From Clostridia bacterium (lineage in GTDB: Bacteria; Bacillota; Clostridia; Christensenellales; Aristaeellaceae), in contig JAFUFB010000006.1 of assembly GCA_017470145.1 (NCBI GenBank), forward strand, positions 1 through 64,000: DNA of 64,000 nucleotides. Reading direction: 5' to 3'. Numbering within the stretch: position 1 is the stretch's first letter; each line of letters begins with the position of its first letter. Of the stretch, positions 1-8,835 are shown piece after piece. The position numbers and the translations under genes are program-made. A model generated the notes under the pieces. The model worked only from the letters and a program-made list of their open reading frames with translations, was not told where the DNA came from and made no database searches.

Positions 1-1455
1 ACTGTACTTTTCTTCAATGTATGCCTGCAATTCAGCATAAGTGGCTTTGCTTTCAGCCACCGTTACATCTTCAGGTTTCAGGTCGATTCCCACATGAATG
101 GTGTCGTCCGGCTTTTGTTGGGACATAAGAAGTACCGTCTCGACATGCGCTGTGTAGGGGAACATATCCACCGGCTGGATTTTTTCAATCTGATAGCCCC
201 GCTGGTGCAGCAACGCCGCATCCCGGGCCTGGGTGGCGGGGTTGCAGGAGACATAGACAAGCCGATCCGGCCCGGCCTGGGCGATGGCTTCGATGACGGA
301 TGGCTCCAGGCCCTTGCGGGGAGGATCCACCACGATCACATCCGGCCGCAGCCCCTCCCGCACCATCTTCGGCAGCAGCTCCTCCGCCCTCCCGACCTGG
401 AAGGAGGCGTTGGAAACACCGTTTCGCACCGCGTTCTCCCGCGCGTTTTCCACCGCAGCGGGCACGATCTCGATCCCCGTCACCTGGGCGCAATGCCGCG
501 CCATCATAAGGGAAATGGTCCCCGCACCGCAATACACATCGCAAAGGGTATCCTCCGGCCCAAGGGACGCGAATTCCAGCGCCGTGGCGTACAGCGTCTC
601 CGTCTGCGCGGGATTCACCTGAAAGAAGGAGGCGGGCGAGAGCTCAAAGAGCAGGCCGCACATCCTGTCCTCCAGGGTTTTCCGGCCGAAAAGCAGCTGG
701 AACTGCTGCCCGAAGATCACATTGGTGCGCTGGCTATTGATGTTCAAATACAGGCTAACCACCCCCAGGGAGGAAAGCACCTGCACCAGCTCCGCCACAT
801 GGGGCAGCTTTTTTCCCGTGGCCACCAGGGTCACCATGGCCTCCCCCTGCCGATTCACCCGCACCACCACATGGCGCAGGAGCCCCCGGTGCCGCGTTTC
901 ATCATAAGGCTCCACCTGGAATTCCTTCATCCAGAACTGCACCGCCTCCGCGATCTTCCCCGTAGGAGCCATGGCGTTGGGGCAATGCAGCACGGGAATC
1001 AGGCGATGGCTTCTCGGTGCGAAAAAGCCCAGCTGAGGCGCGCCCTTTTCGCCCCCCACGGGCCAGGCCGTTTTGTTCCGATAGGCAAAGGGATCCTCCA
1101 TGCCCAGCACCGGGGGCACCTCCACGGTCAGATGCCCAATGCGCTGGAAGCAATCCGCCACCTGCTGGCGCTTCGCCTCCAGCGTGGACGCATAGGTCAT
1201 ATGCCGCCCGCTGCATCCGCCGCACTGGGGATAAACCGGGCAATCGATCTCCGCCCGGCTCGGCGAAGGCGGAGAAGAAAGGGTCATCAGCTTTCCGAAG
1301 GCAAAGCGCTTTTCCACCTTCACCATTCGGACTTCCCCTTCCTCCCCCGGCAACAGCCCGGGCACGAACACCGCCATCCCTTCCTGGCGGCAAACCCCCT
1401 CCAGCTCCGCGCCCAGGCTCTCCGCCCGCAGGGAGAGCAGATCATTCTTCTCCAT
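1..1455 (-). CDS. rlmD: 23S rRNA (uracil-5-)-methyltransferase, RlmD/RumA type, 3' end cut by window
   Basis: A SAM-dependent tRNA/rRNA uracil-5-methyltransferase of the RumA/TrmA family; the E. coli relative RlmD methylates U1939 of 23S rRNA. Translation from the ATG at 1455 (preceded by GGAGGAAGG) stays open for 485 codons to the left edge, so the stop is not in the window. A TRAM domain covers about residues 1-60. C72, C78 and C81 (C-x5-C-x2-C), with a later HCPN cysteine, match the [4Fe-4S] ligands of RlmD. The SAM motif CDVYCGAGTISLMM, a DPPRKG motif and the catalytic cysteine in VSCNPATQ are all present. The last ~35 residues before the edge go beyond the E. coli end and look like the C-terminal extension seen in clostridial members. 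Family assignment is firm; the exact target uridine is inferred. Confidence 0.93.
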   Translation of the reverse strand, partial: MEKNDLLSLRAESLGAELEGVCRQEGMAVFVPGLLPGEEGEVRMVKVEKRFAFGKLMTLSSPPSPSRAEIDCPVYPQCGGCSGRHMTYASTLEAKRQQVADCFQRIGHLTVEVPPVLGMEDPFAYRNKTAWPVGGEKGAPQLGFFAPRSHRLIPVLHCPNAMAPTGKIAEAVQFWMKEFQVEPYDETRHRGLLRHVVVRVNRQGEAMVTLVATGKKLPHVAELVQVLSSLGVVSLYLNINSQRTNVIFGQQFQLLFGRKTLEDRMCGLLFELSPASFFQVNPAQTETLYATALEFASLGPEDTLCDVYCGAGTISLMMARHCAQVTGIEIVPAAVENARENAVRNGVSNASFQVGRAEELLPKMVREGLRPDVIVVDPPRKGLEPSVIEAIAQAGPDRLVYVSCNPATQARDAALLHQRGYQIEKIQPVDMFPYTAHVETVLLMSQQKPDDTIHVGIDLKPEDVTVAESKATYAELQAYIEEKYS

Positions 1456-1491
1456 CCAGCCTTCCTCCAGGGAAACAAATTCACAAGGGAT

Positions 1492-1520
1492 ATTTTATCA
1501 GCAGACGGGGGAATTGTCCA
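1492..1520 (-). promoter_or_regulatory. sigma-A promoter for the rRNA methyltransferase
   Basis: On the minus strand TGGACA (1520-1515) is followed after 17 bases by TAAAAT (1497-1492), about 37 bases before the ATG at 1455. It overlaps the plus-strand promoter for the next gene, so the two genes share a divergent promoter region. Confidence 0.5.
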
Positions 1521-1542
1521 TGCGGTCAAACCGGAGTATAAT
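1514..1542 (+). promoter_or_regulatory. sigma-A promoter for the zinc-ribbon gene
   Basis: TTGTCC (1514-1519), a 17-base spacer, then a perfect TATAAT (1537-1542). The coding start is at 1626, leaving an ~80-base leader. It overlaps the minus-strand promoter. Confidence 0.55.
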
Positions 1543-1625
1543 ATGTCCCAGGCGCTGCCCCATGGGCAGCCTGATTCATCCCCGAAGAAAAGCCCTCAAA
1601 CCCGAAGGCAAGGAAGGAAACATCC

Positions 1626-2516
1626 ATGGCATTGACAGCATATTGCAAAAAATGCAACCGGGAGGTTGCCCCCGGAGACATCTGCCCCCTTTGTGGCACG
1701 AAGCTGGCCAAAACTGCCACCCATGCCGCCTGGGTCACGGAGCGGCGGCCAGTGACGGACTGGATGTGCTGGAACAGGGTGATGCGGTGGCTGCTGCCCG
1801 CGGGACTGGCGGTGCTGATTTTGGTGCTGATCGCCGAAGGGGTCTCCGGCGGCGTTTCCGCGGTGGAAAAGCTTTTTCAGGGGGAATTTCCCTGGACGCT
1901 GCTGCTGATTTTTCTCATCCTGGTGGCCCTGGTTTTCCTGGCTCTGCTGCTGCAGGGGAAGGAGCTGATGGACTATGTCATCGACAGCCGGGGCGTCCAC
2001 GTAACCAGGTATCTCCCCCAGCCCACCGTCCTGAAGCTGCTGGCCCGGCTGAAGTCCCCCCGGTTGATGGATCAAATCGACCCGGAAGCCGAAAACCCGG
2101 TGCTGCGGCTGGAGGAGCAGGATCTGCCCTGGCGGGCGGTGGCCCGGGTGCAGCTGTGGCCAGAAAAATGCTATATTCTCTTCTATGCCCCCGTCTGGTG
2201 GCTTCGGATCCCCGTCCAGGCTACCCCCTTCTCCTGGAACGACGCACTGTACTACGTTCGGGATAAGCTGGGGAAAAAGAAGGCCGTGGACCTGCCAGAG
2301 CATCTTCGGGTGCCATCGGAGAAAAAAGCCCCTGCCCGCCGGGCGGATAAAGCCGCCCCTGCCGCTATGGTTGCACCGAAGAGCGCCTTCGCCACAGTGC
2401 CGGAAACGGCGCTGAACAGCGGAGCTTCCTGGCCGGAAGCGACGGAGATGGAAGAAAAAAACGACGAGCCCCCGCTGTCGGAAGCCCGCCGTGATGATAA
2501 AGAAAGAATGGATTAG
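1626..2516 (+). CDS. zinc-ribbon membrane protein of unknown function
   Basis: A 296-residue protein I cannot assign to a characterised family. It opens with a zinc ribbon (C7-x2-C10 and C20-x2-C23), then has two hydrophobic stretches at about residues 53-70 and 88-112. A soluble region follows that may be a small beta domain, with aromatic patches such as FYAPVWWL, and the tail is charged and alanine-rich. The layout (zinc ribbon, two membrane spans, cytosolic domain) is typical of uncharacterised Bacillota membrane proteins. It stands alone between divergent and convergent neighbours, and its stop overlaps the stop of rhaD by a few bases. Function unknown. Confidence 0.75.
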   Translation: MALTAYCKKCNREVAPGDICPLCGTKLAKTATHAAWVTERRPVTDWMCWNRVMRWLLPAGLAVLILVLIAEGVSGGVSAVEKLFQGEFPWTLLLIFLILVALVFLALLLQGKELMDYVIDSRGVHVTRYLPQPTVLKLLARLKSPRLMDQIDPEAENPVLRLEEQDLPWRAVARVQLWPEKCYILFYAPVWWLRIPVQATPFSWNDALYYVRDKLGKKKAVDLPEHLRVPSEKKAPARRADKAAPAAMVAPKSAFATVPETALNSGASWPEATEMEEKNDEPPLSEARRDDKERMD

Positions 2517-3337
2517 TCCAGGAATTCTTCCCGCAGGGTGACGCCAAATTCCTTGGCGATGGCCCGGAGGCCGTCGTCCGTGATGGTCTGCAGCTCCGGC
2601 AGGCCGGTGCTCTTCTGCAGCACCCAAATCTGGGCGCTCTTCTCGATGGTATGCATGAGGCCGAAGGTGATGTCAAAATCCGGCCCGGAGACGAAAAGCC
2701 CATGCTGGGCCCAGACCGCCGCCTCGAAGTCCTTCATCTTTTCGCAGGTGGCCAGGGCGATATCCGCGCCGCCAGGCACCATCCACGGCACCACGCCCAC
2801 GCCGCCAGGGAAAACCACCGGGCATTCCGTGGCACTCTTCCACAGAGCGCGGCTGAAATCCCGATCCGTCAGCGGCACCACATAGGTCATGGCGATGACG
2901 TTGGGGGTATGGGCGTGATAGATGACCCGGGTGGCGCCGCCGGTGGCGGCCACGCGAACGGAATGATTCATGAAATGGGTCGGGAATTCGCTGGTGGGCC
3001 GCCCGCCGTTTACCAGGCCCCAGCGGATCCGGTAGGAATCGCCCTTGTCGTTGATTTCCACCACGCAGAGGCTATCCGCCGGGTCCAGCACCACGTTGCG
3101 GAAGAATTTGCCGCTGCCGGTGGAAAGGAAGTATTCTCCGGCCAGGTTAGCGCCGGTGACGCCCATGGGGACCCAGGGGCGGGGCTCCGCGTCGAAGAAG
3201 GGCGCCATTTCCGCCACTTCCTCCTTCAGCAGGCGATAGGTCAGGTTGCCGCCGTTGCGCTCATGCCAGCCCTGGAGCCAGCCGTCGTTGCACATGCGGA
3301 TGTACCGCTTCATGATGTCCAAATCCAAAATGCTCAT
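2513..3337 (-). CDS. rhaD: L-rhamnulose-1-phosphate aldolase
   Basis: Class II aldolase that splits L-rhamnulose 1-phosphate into dihydroxyacetone phosphate and L-lactaldehyde, the last step of phosphorylative rhamnose catabolism in the cytosol. It is 274 residues, the normal RhaD length, and its numbering agrees with E. coli RhaD: E117 (catalytic) and zinc ligands H141, H143 (HAHTPN) and H212 (QHGLF). The N-terminal HERNGGNLTYRL is the RhaD phosphate-binding region. It is the third gene of a kinase-isomerase-aldolase operon, 18 bases after the isomerase, with GAAAGGAAG as ribosome binding site. Confidence 0.95.
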   Translation of the reverse strand: MSILDLDIMKRYIRMCNDGWLQGWHERNGGNLTYRLLKEEVAEMAPFFDAEPRPWVPMGVTGANLAGEYFLSTGSGKFFRNVVLDPADSLCVVEINDKGDSYRIRWGLVNGGRPTSEFPTHFMNHSVRVAATGGATRVIYHAHTPNVIAMTYVVPLTDRDFSRALWKSATECPVVFPGGVGVVPWMVPGGADIALATCEKMKDFEAAVWAQHGLFVSGPDFDITFGLMHTIEKSAQIWVLQKSTGLPELQTITDDGLRAIAKEFGVTLREEFLD

Positions 3338-3355
3338 ATGCTCTATCTTCCTTTC

Positions 3356-4780
3356 TTATCTCGTAATTACATCCACCGGCACATTGAAGATCTTCGCCAC
3401 CTTCAGGATGGTGTCGATATGCCGGCCCACAGCCGCGGCCATGTGGTGGGTGGGACCCGCCTCGCTCCAGCGGTTGCAAAATTCCCGGGCGCTGATGGAG
3501 AAGCGCATCCGCATGTTGGTATCGCCGAACATGAAGATGGGTCCTTCCTCATTGACCCCCTCCGCCACCACGAACTTGAAGTGCCCATCCTTGTCCTGGG
3601 TAATGCCCAGGAAGGTGATATCGCTGTTGGTAGGTGGATAGAACTGTGTCAGGTATCCGCCGCCGGTCTTGCCGTGGAACACGGGCACGATCTTCATGGA
3701 GGGCTTCCGGGCCTGGGAGATATCCGCGTCGCCGGAGCCAGAGTGGCCGATGATGCAGATGTCCTCATCAAAGTCGATGGAGTACATCTCGCTGAGCTGG
3801 CCCGTGCCGGCGATGGTTTTCAGGATGCCCATGGCCATGGCCACCTTGATGTCCCCCTCCACGGCGCAGGCGGTTCCCTGCTTGATCAGCATGGAGAAGG
3901 CGGGAATCAGCATGGAATCCAGCTTCCCGGCCACGCCCTGGGCGAAGCCGTCATAGTGGCTGGCCACGAAGCCCAGCTGCTCATCCTTCACCCACTGCTC
4001 GAAGGCAACCACGTACTTCGCCATGTCCCACACGGTTTCCACTGTGGCGTCGCCCTCAATCTCGAAGGTATCCAAAATATCCTCCGCCTTGGCCCGGATG
4101 GCCGCCTCGTCGGTGATGTTGTCCGCGATGGCCCACATCTTTTCCCAGTCGAACTGCTTGGTATACAGCCACATGCGGTGATACAGATTGGTCTCGTCGA
4201 TGTACAGATCCATCATGCCAGGATAGGGCCGACCAATCTGGGCGATGTTGGTATCCCGGAAACGGCGCCGCACCTGGGCCGCCCGGCACCAGTCCTCAAT
4301 CTCCGCCTGCAGAGCCGGATCTCCGCCTTCCTCCACGCCGGTGATCACCGCATGCCGCTTGCCGGCCCGCTCCAGGTCCGCCACCATCTCGCCCACCGCG
4401 CCGCAAGCGTATAGGGTGCCCAGCCAGGTTTCGTTATCCGTGTTGGCATAATCCGGAGCCTTCTTTTTCTGCACATTCACCAGCACCACCGGCACATCCA
4501 GATCCCGCACGGCGGGCAGCATGTTATAGCTGGTGGCATAGGTCAGCAGCTGCAGAATTACCAGATCCACATCCGCGGCCCGAAACTTATCCCCCGCGGC
4601 CATGGATTGCTCCTTGGTGGTGACGATGCCCCCGTCGATCAGCTCCACACTGTCCGGAATCCGCTTTTTGAACACCTCGTATTGGCTCTGGAATTCGGGA
4701 ACCAGGCCGGGAAACTGGGGCAGATAGGCGCCCAGAGCGATGGCAAAAACGCCGATCCGGGCTTTGGTATTGACTAACAT
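3356..4780 (-). CDS. L-arabinose/L-fucose isomerase family protein in the rhamnose operon
   Basis: A 474-residue cytosolic aldose-ketose isomerase of the AraA/FucI superfamily, not of the RhaA (TIM-barrel) family. Probable metal ligands are E308 (AVEGD), an acidic residue in IDFDEDI (337-339), H346 (IGHSG) and H445/H446 (GPTHHMA), which parallel E306, E333, H350 and H450 of E. coli AraA. It lies between rhamnulokinase and rhamnulose-1-phosphate aldolase, 15 bases after the kinase stop, with AAGGAGG before its ATG. Position suggests it makes L-rhamnulose; homology alone would suggest arabinose or fucose as substrate. No RhaA-type gene is in the window. Confidence 0.85.
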   Translation of the reverse strand: MLVNTKARIGVFAIALGAYLPQFPGLVPEFQSQYEVFKKRIPDSVELIDGGIVTTKEQSMAAGDKFRAADVDLVILQLLTYATSYNMLPAVRDLDVPVVLVNVQKKKAPDYANTDNETWLGTLYACGAVGEMVADLERAGKRHAVITGVEEGGDPALQAEIEDWCRAAQVRRRFRDTNIAQIGRPYPGMMDLYIDETNLYHRMWLYTKQFDWEKMWAIADNITDEAAIRAKAEDILDTFEIEGDATVETVWDMAKYVVAFEQWVKDEQLGFVASHYDGFAQGVAGKLDSMLIPAFSMLIKQGTACAVEGDIKVAMAMGILKTIAGTGQLSEMYSIDFDEDICIIGHSGSGDADISQARKPSMKIVPVFHGKTGGGYLTQFYPPTNSDITFLGITQDKDGHFKFVVAEGVNEEGPIFMFGDTNMRMRFSISAREFCNRWSEAGPTHHMAAAVGRHIDTILKVAKIFNVPVDVITR

Positions 4781-4795
4781 GGCAAACTCCTCCTT

Positions 4796-6064
4796 CTATT
4801 TCTTCATTTGGATATGCAAATTACCCAGGGCGGTAGCTTCGATGGGCAGGGCCACAACCCGTTTCCCCGTAGCCTCCTCCGTCAGCTGGTTCAGCCAGCT
4901 GTTTTTCGCCCCGCCGCCCACGATATACAGGGCGTCATAGCTCCGGCCCGTGTTGTGCTCCATCTCCGCGATGGCCTGGCGATAGCTCTGGGCCAGGCTG
5001 CGATAGGCGCAGCGGAAATACCCCGCCACGCATTTGGGCGGATGGGGCAGCCGGGCGTCGAAAGCAGCCTTCATGCTCTCCGGGGCCAGGAAGATGGGAT
5101 CGTTGGCGTCCACCAGGTGATCAAAATGCTTCTCCTGGGCCTCGGCGATGATCTGATCCCAAGGGGTATCGGGGCACAGCTCCGCCCGCAGCCGGTTCAC
5201 CAGCCACATGCCCATGATATTCTTCTGATACCGGTTGTATCCCACGCCCCCCTCGTTGCTCCAGTTGGCGGCCTGGCTGGCGGCGTCGGTCAGGGGCTTT
5301 TCCGTCTTCACCCCCAGGAGGCTCCAGGTACCGGAGGAGATGTAGGGCGCGTCCTCCGCCATGGGGATGCCCTCCACGGCGCTGCCCGTATCATGGGTGG
5401 CGCAGAGGATCACCTGCATGCCCTGATATTCCCCGATGACCTCCCCCGGCTGGCGCAGCTTGGGAAAAAGATGCTTCGGCAGCCCCAGGGCGCTGATCAG
5501 CTCCCCATCGTATTCCCCGGTTTTAGCGCTGACCAGCCCGCCAGTGGTAGCGTTGGTATATTCATGAGCCTTGACCCCGCACAGCTTGTACATCAGCCAG
5601 CAGGGCAGCATCAGGAAATCCGTCACCCCGTCCAGCCGACCCGCCGCCTTATCCGCCATCAGCTGATAAACGGTGTTAAAGGGCTGGAACTGAATGCCGG
5701 TGTGCTCATACAGCCGGGAGAAGGGCACGGCCTCATGCACCCGAGGGATGATCTCCTCCGTGCGGCTGTCCCGATAAGCATAGCCGGGCAGGACCTCCTT
5801 CTCCCCCTGCATCAGCACATAGTCCACCCCCCAGGTGTCCACCGAGAGGCTGACGATGTCCGGATACGCGGCCTGGGCCTTCTCAATCCCTTCCTTTACG
5901 TACCCCAGCAGGGTGAAAAGATCCCAGACCAAGTGCCCCTCCTGCTCCGTCACCCCATTCGGGAAGCGGAAAACCTCCTCCGTCCGCAATTGGCCGCCTT
6001 CCTCCCAGCCGACGATATGCCGCCCGGAGGACGCGCCAATGTCTATGGCAAGATATCGATCCAT
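4796..6064 (-). CDS. rhaB: rhamnulokinase
   Basis: FGGY-family kinase that phosphorylates L-rhamnulose with ATP. The ATG at 6064 is chosen because AAGGAGG lies 8 bases upstream and the protein then begins MDRYLAIDIGASSGRH, the phosphate-1 motif. Further motifs are SVDTWGVDY, the GTWSLLG phosphate-2 region and GGGAKNSWLNQ for adenosine. The open frame extends upstream to 6298, but that part precedes the promoter and looks non-coding. At 422 residues it is short: RhaB proteins usually carry several dozen more residues after the EATALGN segment, whereas this one ends 11 residues after EATA. First gene of the rhamnose operon. Confidence 0.92.
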   Translation of the reverse strand: MDRYLAIDIGASSGRHIVGWEEGGQLRTEEVFRFPNGVTEQEGHLVWDLFTLLGYVKEGIEKAQAAYPDIVSLSVDTWGVDYVLMQGEKEVLPGYAYRDSRTEEIIPRVHEAVPFSRLYEHTGIQFQPFNTVYQLMADKAAGRLDGVTDFLMLPCWLMYKLCGVKAHEYTNATTGGLVSAKTGEYDGELISALGLPKHLFPKLRQPGEVIGEYQGMQVILCATHDTGSAVEGIPMAEDAPYISSGTWSLLGVKTEKPLTDAASQAANWSNEGGVGYNRYQKNIMGMWLVNRLRAELCPDTPWDQIIAEAQEKHFDHLVDANDPIFLAPESMKAAFDARLPHPPKCVAGYFRCAYRSLAQSYRQAIAEMEHNTGRSYDALYIVGGGAKNSWLNQLTEEATGKRVVALPIEATALGNLHIQMKK

Positions 6065-6092
6065 GTCCACAGCCTCCTTCTCTTTGGTCTCC

Positions 6093-6121
6093 ATTTTACC
6101 GGAAAAGCCATCGCTTGGCAA
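6093..6121 (-). promoter_or_regulatory. promoter of the rhamnose operon
   Basis: On the minus strand TTGCCA (6121-6116), a 17-base spacer and TAAAAT (6098-6093), about 30 bases before the rhaB start. I saw no clear operator palindrome next to it. Confidence 0.5.
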
Positions 6122-6236
6122 TGCGTTTTTTGATTTTCGAGAGAATTGCTTTTTCTGGTTGGAACACCGATTTGAAATCCCCCCCTCGGCGATCAGCAGA
6201 TCAGGGCGGGATGCACCCTCCCCCCTGGCCAGGACC

Positions 6237-6998
6237 TCAGAACCCATGGCTGCCTCCGCCGCCGGAGGATCCACCTCCGCCCCCGCCGGAGAAGCCACCC
6301 CCGTGGCCGCCGCCCCCGCCGGAATCTGAGCTGATATTGGTTTTCTTCTGCTTGGTCATGCGGGCGTGGATGTTGGCCGTCTTGGCGGCGTAGGCCGCCG
6401 CGGCCGCCGCGGTAATCGGCAGCGCCGCCCCCCGCTTGCCGGACTGGGGCCGGGTTTCATATCGGCGGCTGATGTACAGATACACCGCCAACAGGGCCAG
6501 CACCAGGGCTAGCAGGGCGTTGCTGGTCCATTTCATGGGCCGGGCGATTTTCTCCCCGTTCAGGAGCTGATAGATCTGGGCGTACACGCTGCTGGCGCAG
6601 GCGTAATACTCCCCCCGCCCCGCCAGACGGAACACATTGTCCGTAATGGTTTCCGCCTCGCCATTGGTAATGGTGCGATAAATGGCCCCATCGGAGAAAA
6701 TGGTCAGCTGGCGGGCCTGCATATTGATCACAAACAGGGTGCCGCTTTCCCCCTGGCCCAGCCGCTGATGAAAAAACCGCTCCGCCAGGGTTTCGTAATT
6801 GCCGGATTCATAGGTCGTCCAGAAAAGGGGCGTGCCATACTCGCACAGGGGCAGCATCTCGTCGTACAGGGCGGCCTCCTCCTCCAGGGTCATCAGCTCC
6901 GCGTCATCCTGAAGATAGGGCATGTTCTCCCCCAGGGCCCCCAGAGCCAGGCACAGCAGCCCCAGCGCCAACAGCAGCCCAACAATTCGTTTCCTCAT
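6237..6998 (-). CDS. TPM-domain (YgcG-like) membrane protein
   Basis: A 253-residue exported protein. An N-terminal signal or anchor segment (residues 1-23) precedes a TPM domain (about 26-150), the fold of YgcG and photosystem II Psb32. One membrane span follows at about 177-197, then an Ala-rich stretch and a Gly/Ser/His-rich tail with runs such as GGGGGHGGGFSGGGG. That tail is a hallmark of bacterial YgcG-type proteins. The function of the family in Bacillota is not settled. Its ATG overlaps the stop of the zinc-ribbon gene (ATGA), so the two are translationally coupled and probably act together at the membrane. Confidence 0.85.
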   Translation of the reverse strand: MRKRIVGLLLALGLLCLALGALGENMPYLQDDAELMTLEEEAALYDEMLPLCEYGTPLFWTTYESGNYETLAERFFHQRLGQGESGTLFVINMQARQLTIFSDGAIYRTITNGEAETITDNVFRLAGRGEYYACASSVYAQIYQLLNGEKIARPMKWTSNALLALVLALLAVYLYISRRYETRPQSGKRGAALPITAAAAAAYAAKTANIHARMTKQKKTNISSDSGGGGGHGGGFSGGGGGGSSGGGGSHGF

Positions 6999-8623
6999 GC
7001 TGCAGCCTCCTTCTCCCCAAAGAAGGGCGTCGGTCGAGAGGCATATTCATTATGCGCGCGATTGATCATCACCAGCTCAATGCCGGCGGAAATCAGCATG
7101 GCCGCCGCGCAACCATAATAGATCAGATCCTCCGCCTGGCCGGAAAGCACGCTCACCAGCCCCGCCAGACAAGCCAGCAGCGACAAGGCCCGGGGCCACA
7201 AGGGGCCTCGGCTCTCCTTTCCGGCCCGGCGGGCCAAATGGACCCCCATGGTCACCAGAACCCCCAGCAGCGCCAGCAGCACGATCATCCTCCGGCCCCC
7301 GGCGGTACCAAAGGCGGAGCCCAGGATGGACAGGGCCTGAATGCCAGCATAGCCCAGAACGGCGAGCAGAATCAGCCCCAGGCCCTTCAGCTTCTCCAGG
7401 GCGGATTCCCCCGTGCCCCGGGTGGAAATCCCTTCCTTCCCCTTCCGCAGCAGGGCCTGAGCCGGCCCCACGAAGGCCCGCTGCCCCAGGGCGAAGTCCG
7501 GCTCATAGGCCCGGGTGCGCCGATTGAACAGCAGCTTCTGGGCCCCGGAGAATTGATACTGAATGATCAGGGAAACCACCGCGCACAGGGCCATCAGCAG
7601 CTCTGGCTTCAGGGTCACAAACTGATGCAGCAGGAAAAACAGCCCGGCAGCCAGCGCCAGGGTCACCCCCGCCACCTTGCCATTGCTGACCGGCACATCA
7701 CAGACCACCTCGCCGCTGCGGCCATTGATGGCGGTATAAACCACCCGATCTCCCTGGCGATGGGCCAGGAGCCACACGGGCATCATCACCAGCTGCTCCT
7801 GATAGCGGGCGTCCGGCAGGCCGAAGTTTTCCTCGATATCACCCTTCATCTCCACGGAATCCATGCCTGTTTCTTCCTTCACCTGGTCCATAAACAGCCG
7901 GACCGCGCTGGCGGCCGCCTCCTGGTGATAGGTCTCCCCCGGCACGTCCGCCCCCTGGGCGTAAAACCCACTGAGATAGGCGGGATGGAAGGGCTCCGCC
8001 TGCTGCATGGTATGCTGCAAAAGGGCGGCGGTTTCATCCTCGAAGGCGGTGGAGGCGTCATACAGAATGCCCTTCTGGCTGATGACGGCATCCATGGTCA
8101 GATCGTAGGTTTCATCATAGCGATAATCCCCCCGGGTATAGCTCTTCTTGCCCTCCAGGCGCGCCACGCCCTGGGCCTCCACCCGATAAGACCAGAAGGG
8201 AATATACACCGGCCGGAAATGGGACACGGTTTCCGCCTTTTTCAGCGCCGAGGGCGCCAGCAGGTATCCCTTCAAATGATCCCGATAGGCCTGTTCGCAT
8301 TTTTCCCGGGTCACCTGGAAGGGCACGATATAGGCGGGCCGCCGGGTCCGCCCCAGCTTCCCCGTCAGCACCACATCGCTGCCGCAGAAGCTGCAAAAGC
8401 TGGTCACCTCCGTGTCCGTGGAATACACCGCGGCGCCGCATTGTGGGCAATGGAACTCATTCACCTCCAGCATGTCCCCCGGCTCCTCCCGGGGCAAATC
8501 CGCCAGGGAGGTCAATGTATCGCATCGGTCACATTTCATCTTCCCCGAGGCGATATCATACTGCAGCCCGCCGCCGCAGGCGGGGCATCCATATCGCCGG
8601 GTGGCGGCGCTGGATTCAGCCAT
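6995..8623 (-). CDS. double zinc-ribbon membrane protein
   Basis: A 542-residue protein with two N-terminal zinc ribbons (C13-C16/C31-C34 and C59-C62/C77-C80). A long soluble region follows (about residues 90-310) with motifs such as PAYIVPFQ and RPVYIPFWSYRV. The C-terminal half has about six hydrophobic segments from residue ~315. Proteins of this layout occur beside TPM-domain genes in many Bacillota, as here; their role is unknown. The start at 8623 follows ATGGAGGAAAAG. It is the first gene of a two-gene operon with the TPM protein, with a promoter ~150 bases upstream. Confidence 0.82.
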   Translation of the reverse strand: MAESSAATRRYGCPACGGGLQYDIASGKMKCDRCDTLTSLADLPREEPGDMLEVNEFHCPQCGAAVYSTDTEVTSFCSFCGSDVVLTGKLGRTRRPAYIVPFQVTREKCEQAYRDHLKGYLLAPSALKKAETVSHFRPVYIPFWSYRVEAQGVARLEGKKSYTRGDYRYDETYDLTMDAVISQKGILYDASTAFEDETAALLQHTMQQAEPFHPAYLSGFYAQGADVPGETYHQEAAASAVRLFMDQVKEETGMDSVEMKGDIEENFGLPDARYQEQLVMMPVWLLAHRQGDRVVYTAINGRSGEVVCDVPVSNGKVAGVTLALAAGLFFLLHQFVTLKPELLMALCAVVSLIIQYQFSGAQKLLFNRRTRAYEPDFALGQRAFVGPAQALLRKGKEGISTRGTGESALEKLKGLGLILLAVLGYAGIQALSILGSAFGTAGGRRMIVLLALLGVLVTMGVHLARRAGKESRGPLWPRALSLLACLAGLVSVLSGQAEDLIYYGCAAAMLISAGIELVMINRAHNEYASRPTPFFGEKEAAA

Positions 8624-8774
8624 GCTACTTTTCCTCCATTTCTTTCCAACAAACGCTGGTTCAAGTGATTTCGCCGGGAAAGCCGCCTGTTTCCATTCCG
8701 CTTGTCAAGGGGTTGCTCGCTTTTCCCCTTCCCGGCCTGCTTCCTTCCACGCTTTCTTCCTTTTCTCCGCCTCC

Positions 8775-8803
8775 AAGATAGCACAAAAGCAGGAAAAGAT
8801 CAA
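8775..8803 (-). promoter_or_regulatory. promoter of the zinc-ribbon/TPM operon
   Basis: On the minus strand TTGATC (8803-8798), a 17-base spacer and TATCTT (8780-8775). Confidence 0.45.
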
Positions 8804-8835
8804 TTTCGCCCTCAGCCAAAAGCGACCTCGCCCAA

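Noticed and set aside
94..1635. 513-codon open frame on the plus strand
   Set aside because: It lies opposite the rRNA methyltransferase, whose minus-strand frame has every catalytic motif. The plus-strand product is a His/Gln/Pro-rich antisense shadow.
2651..4414. 587-codon plus-strand frame
   Set aside because: Antisense to rhaD and the isomerase, both full-length and with motifs; the composition is typical of GC-rich shadows.
4808..6133. 441-codon plus-strand frame
   Set aside because: Antisense to rhamnulokinase.
7052..8668. 538-codon plus-strand frame
   Set aside because: Antisense to the double zinc-ribbon gene; no motif or ribosome binding site.
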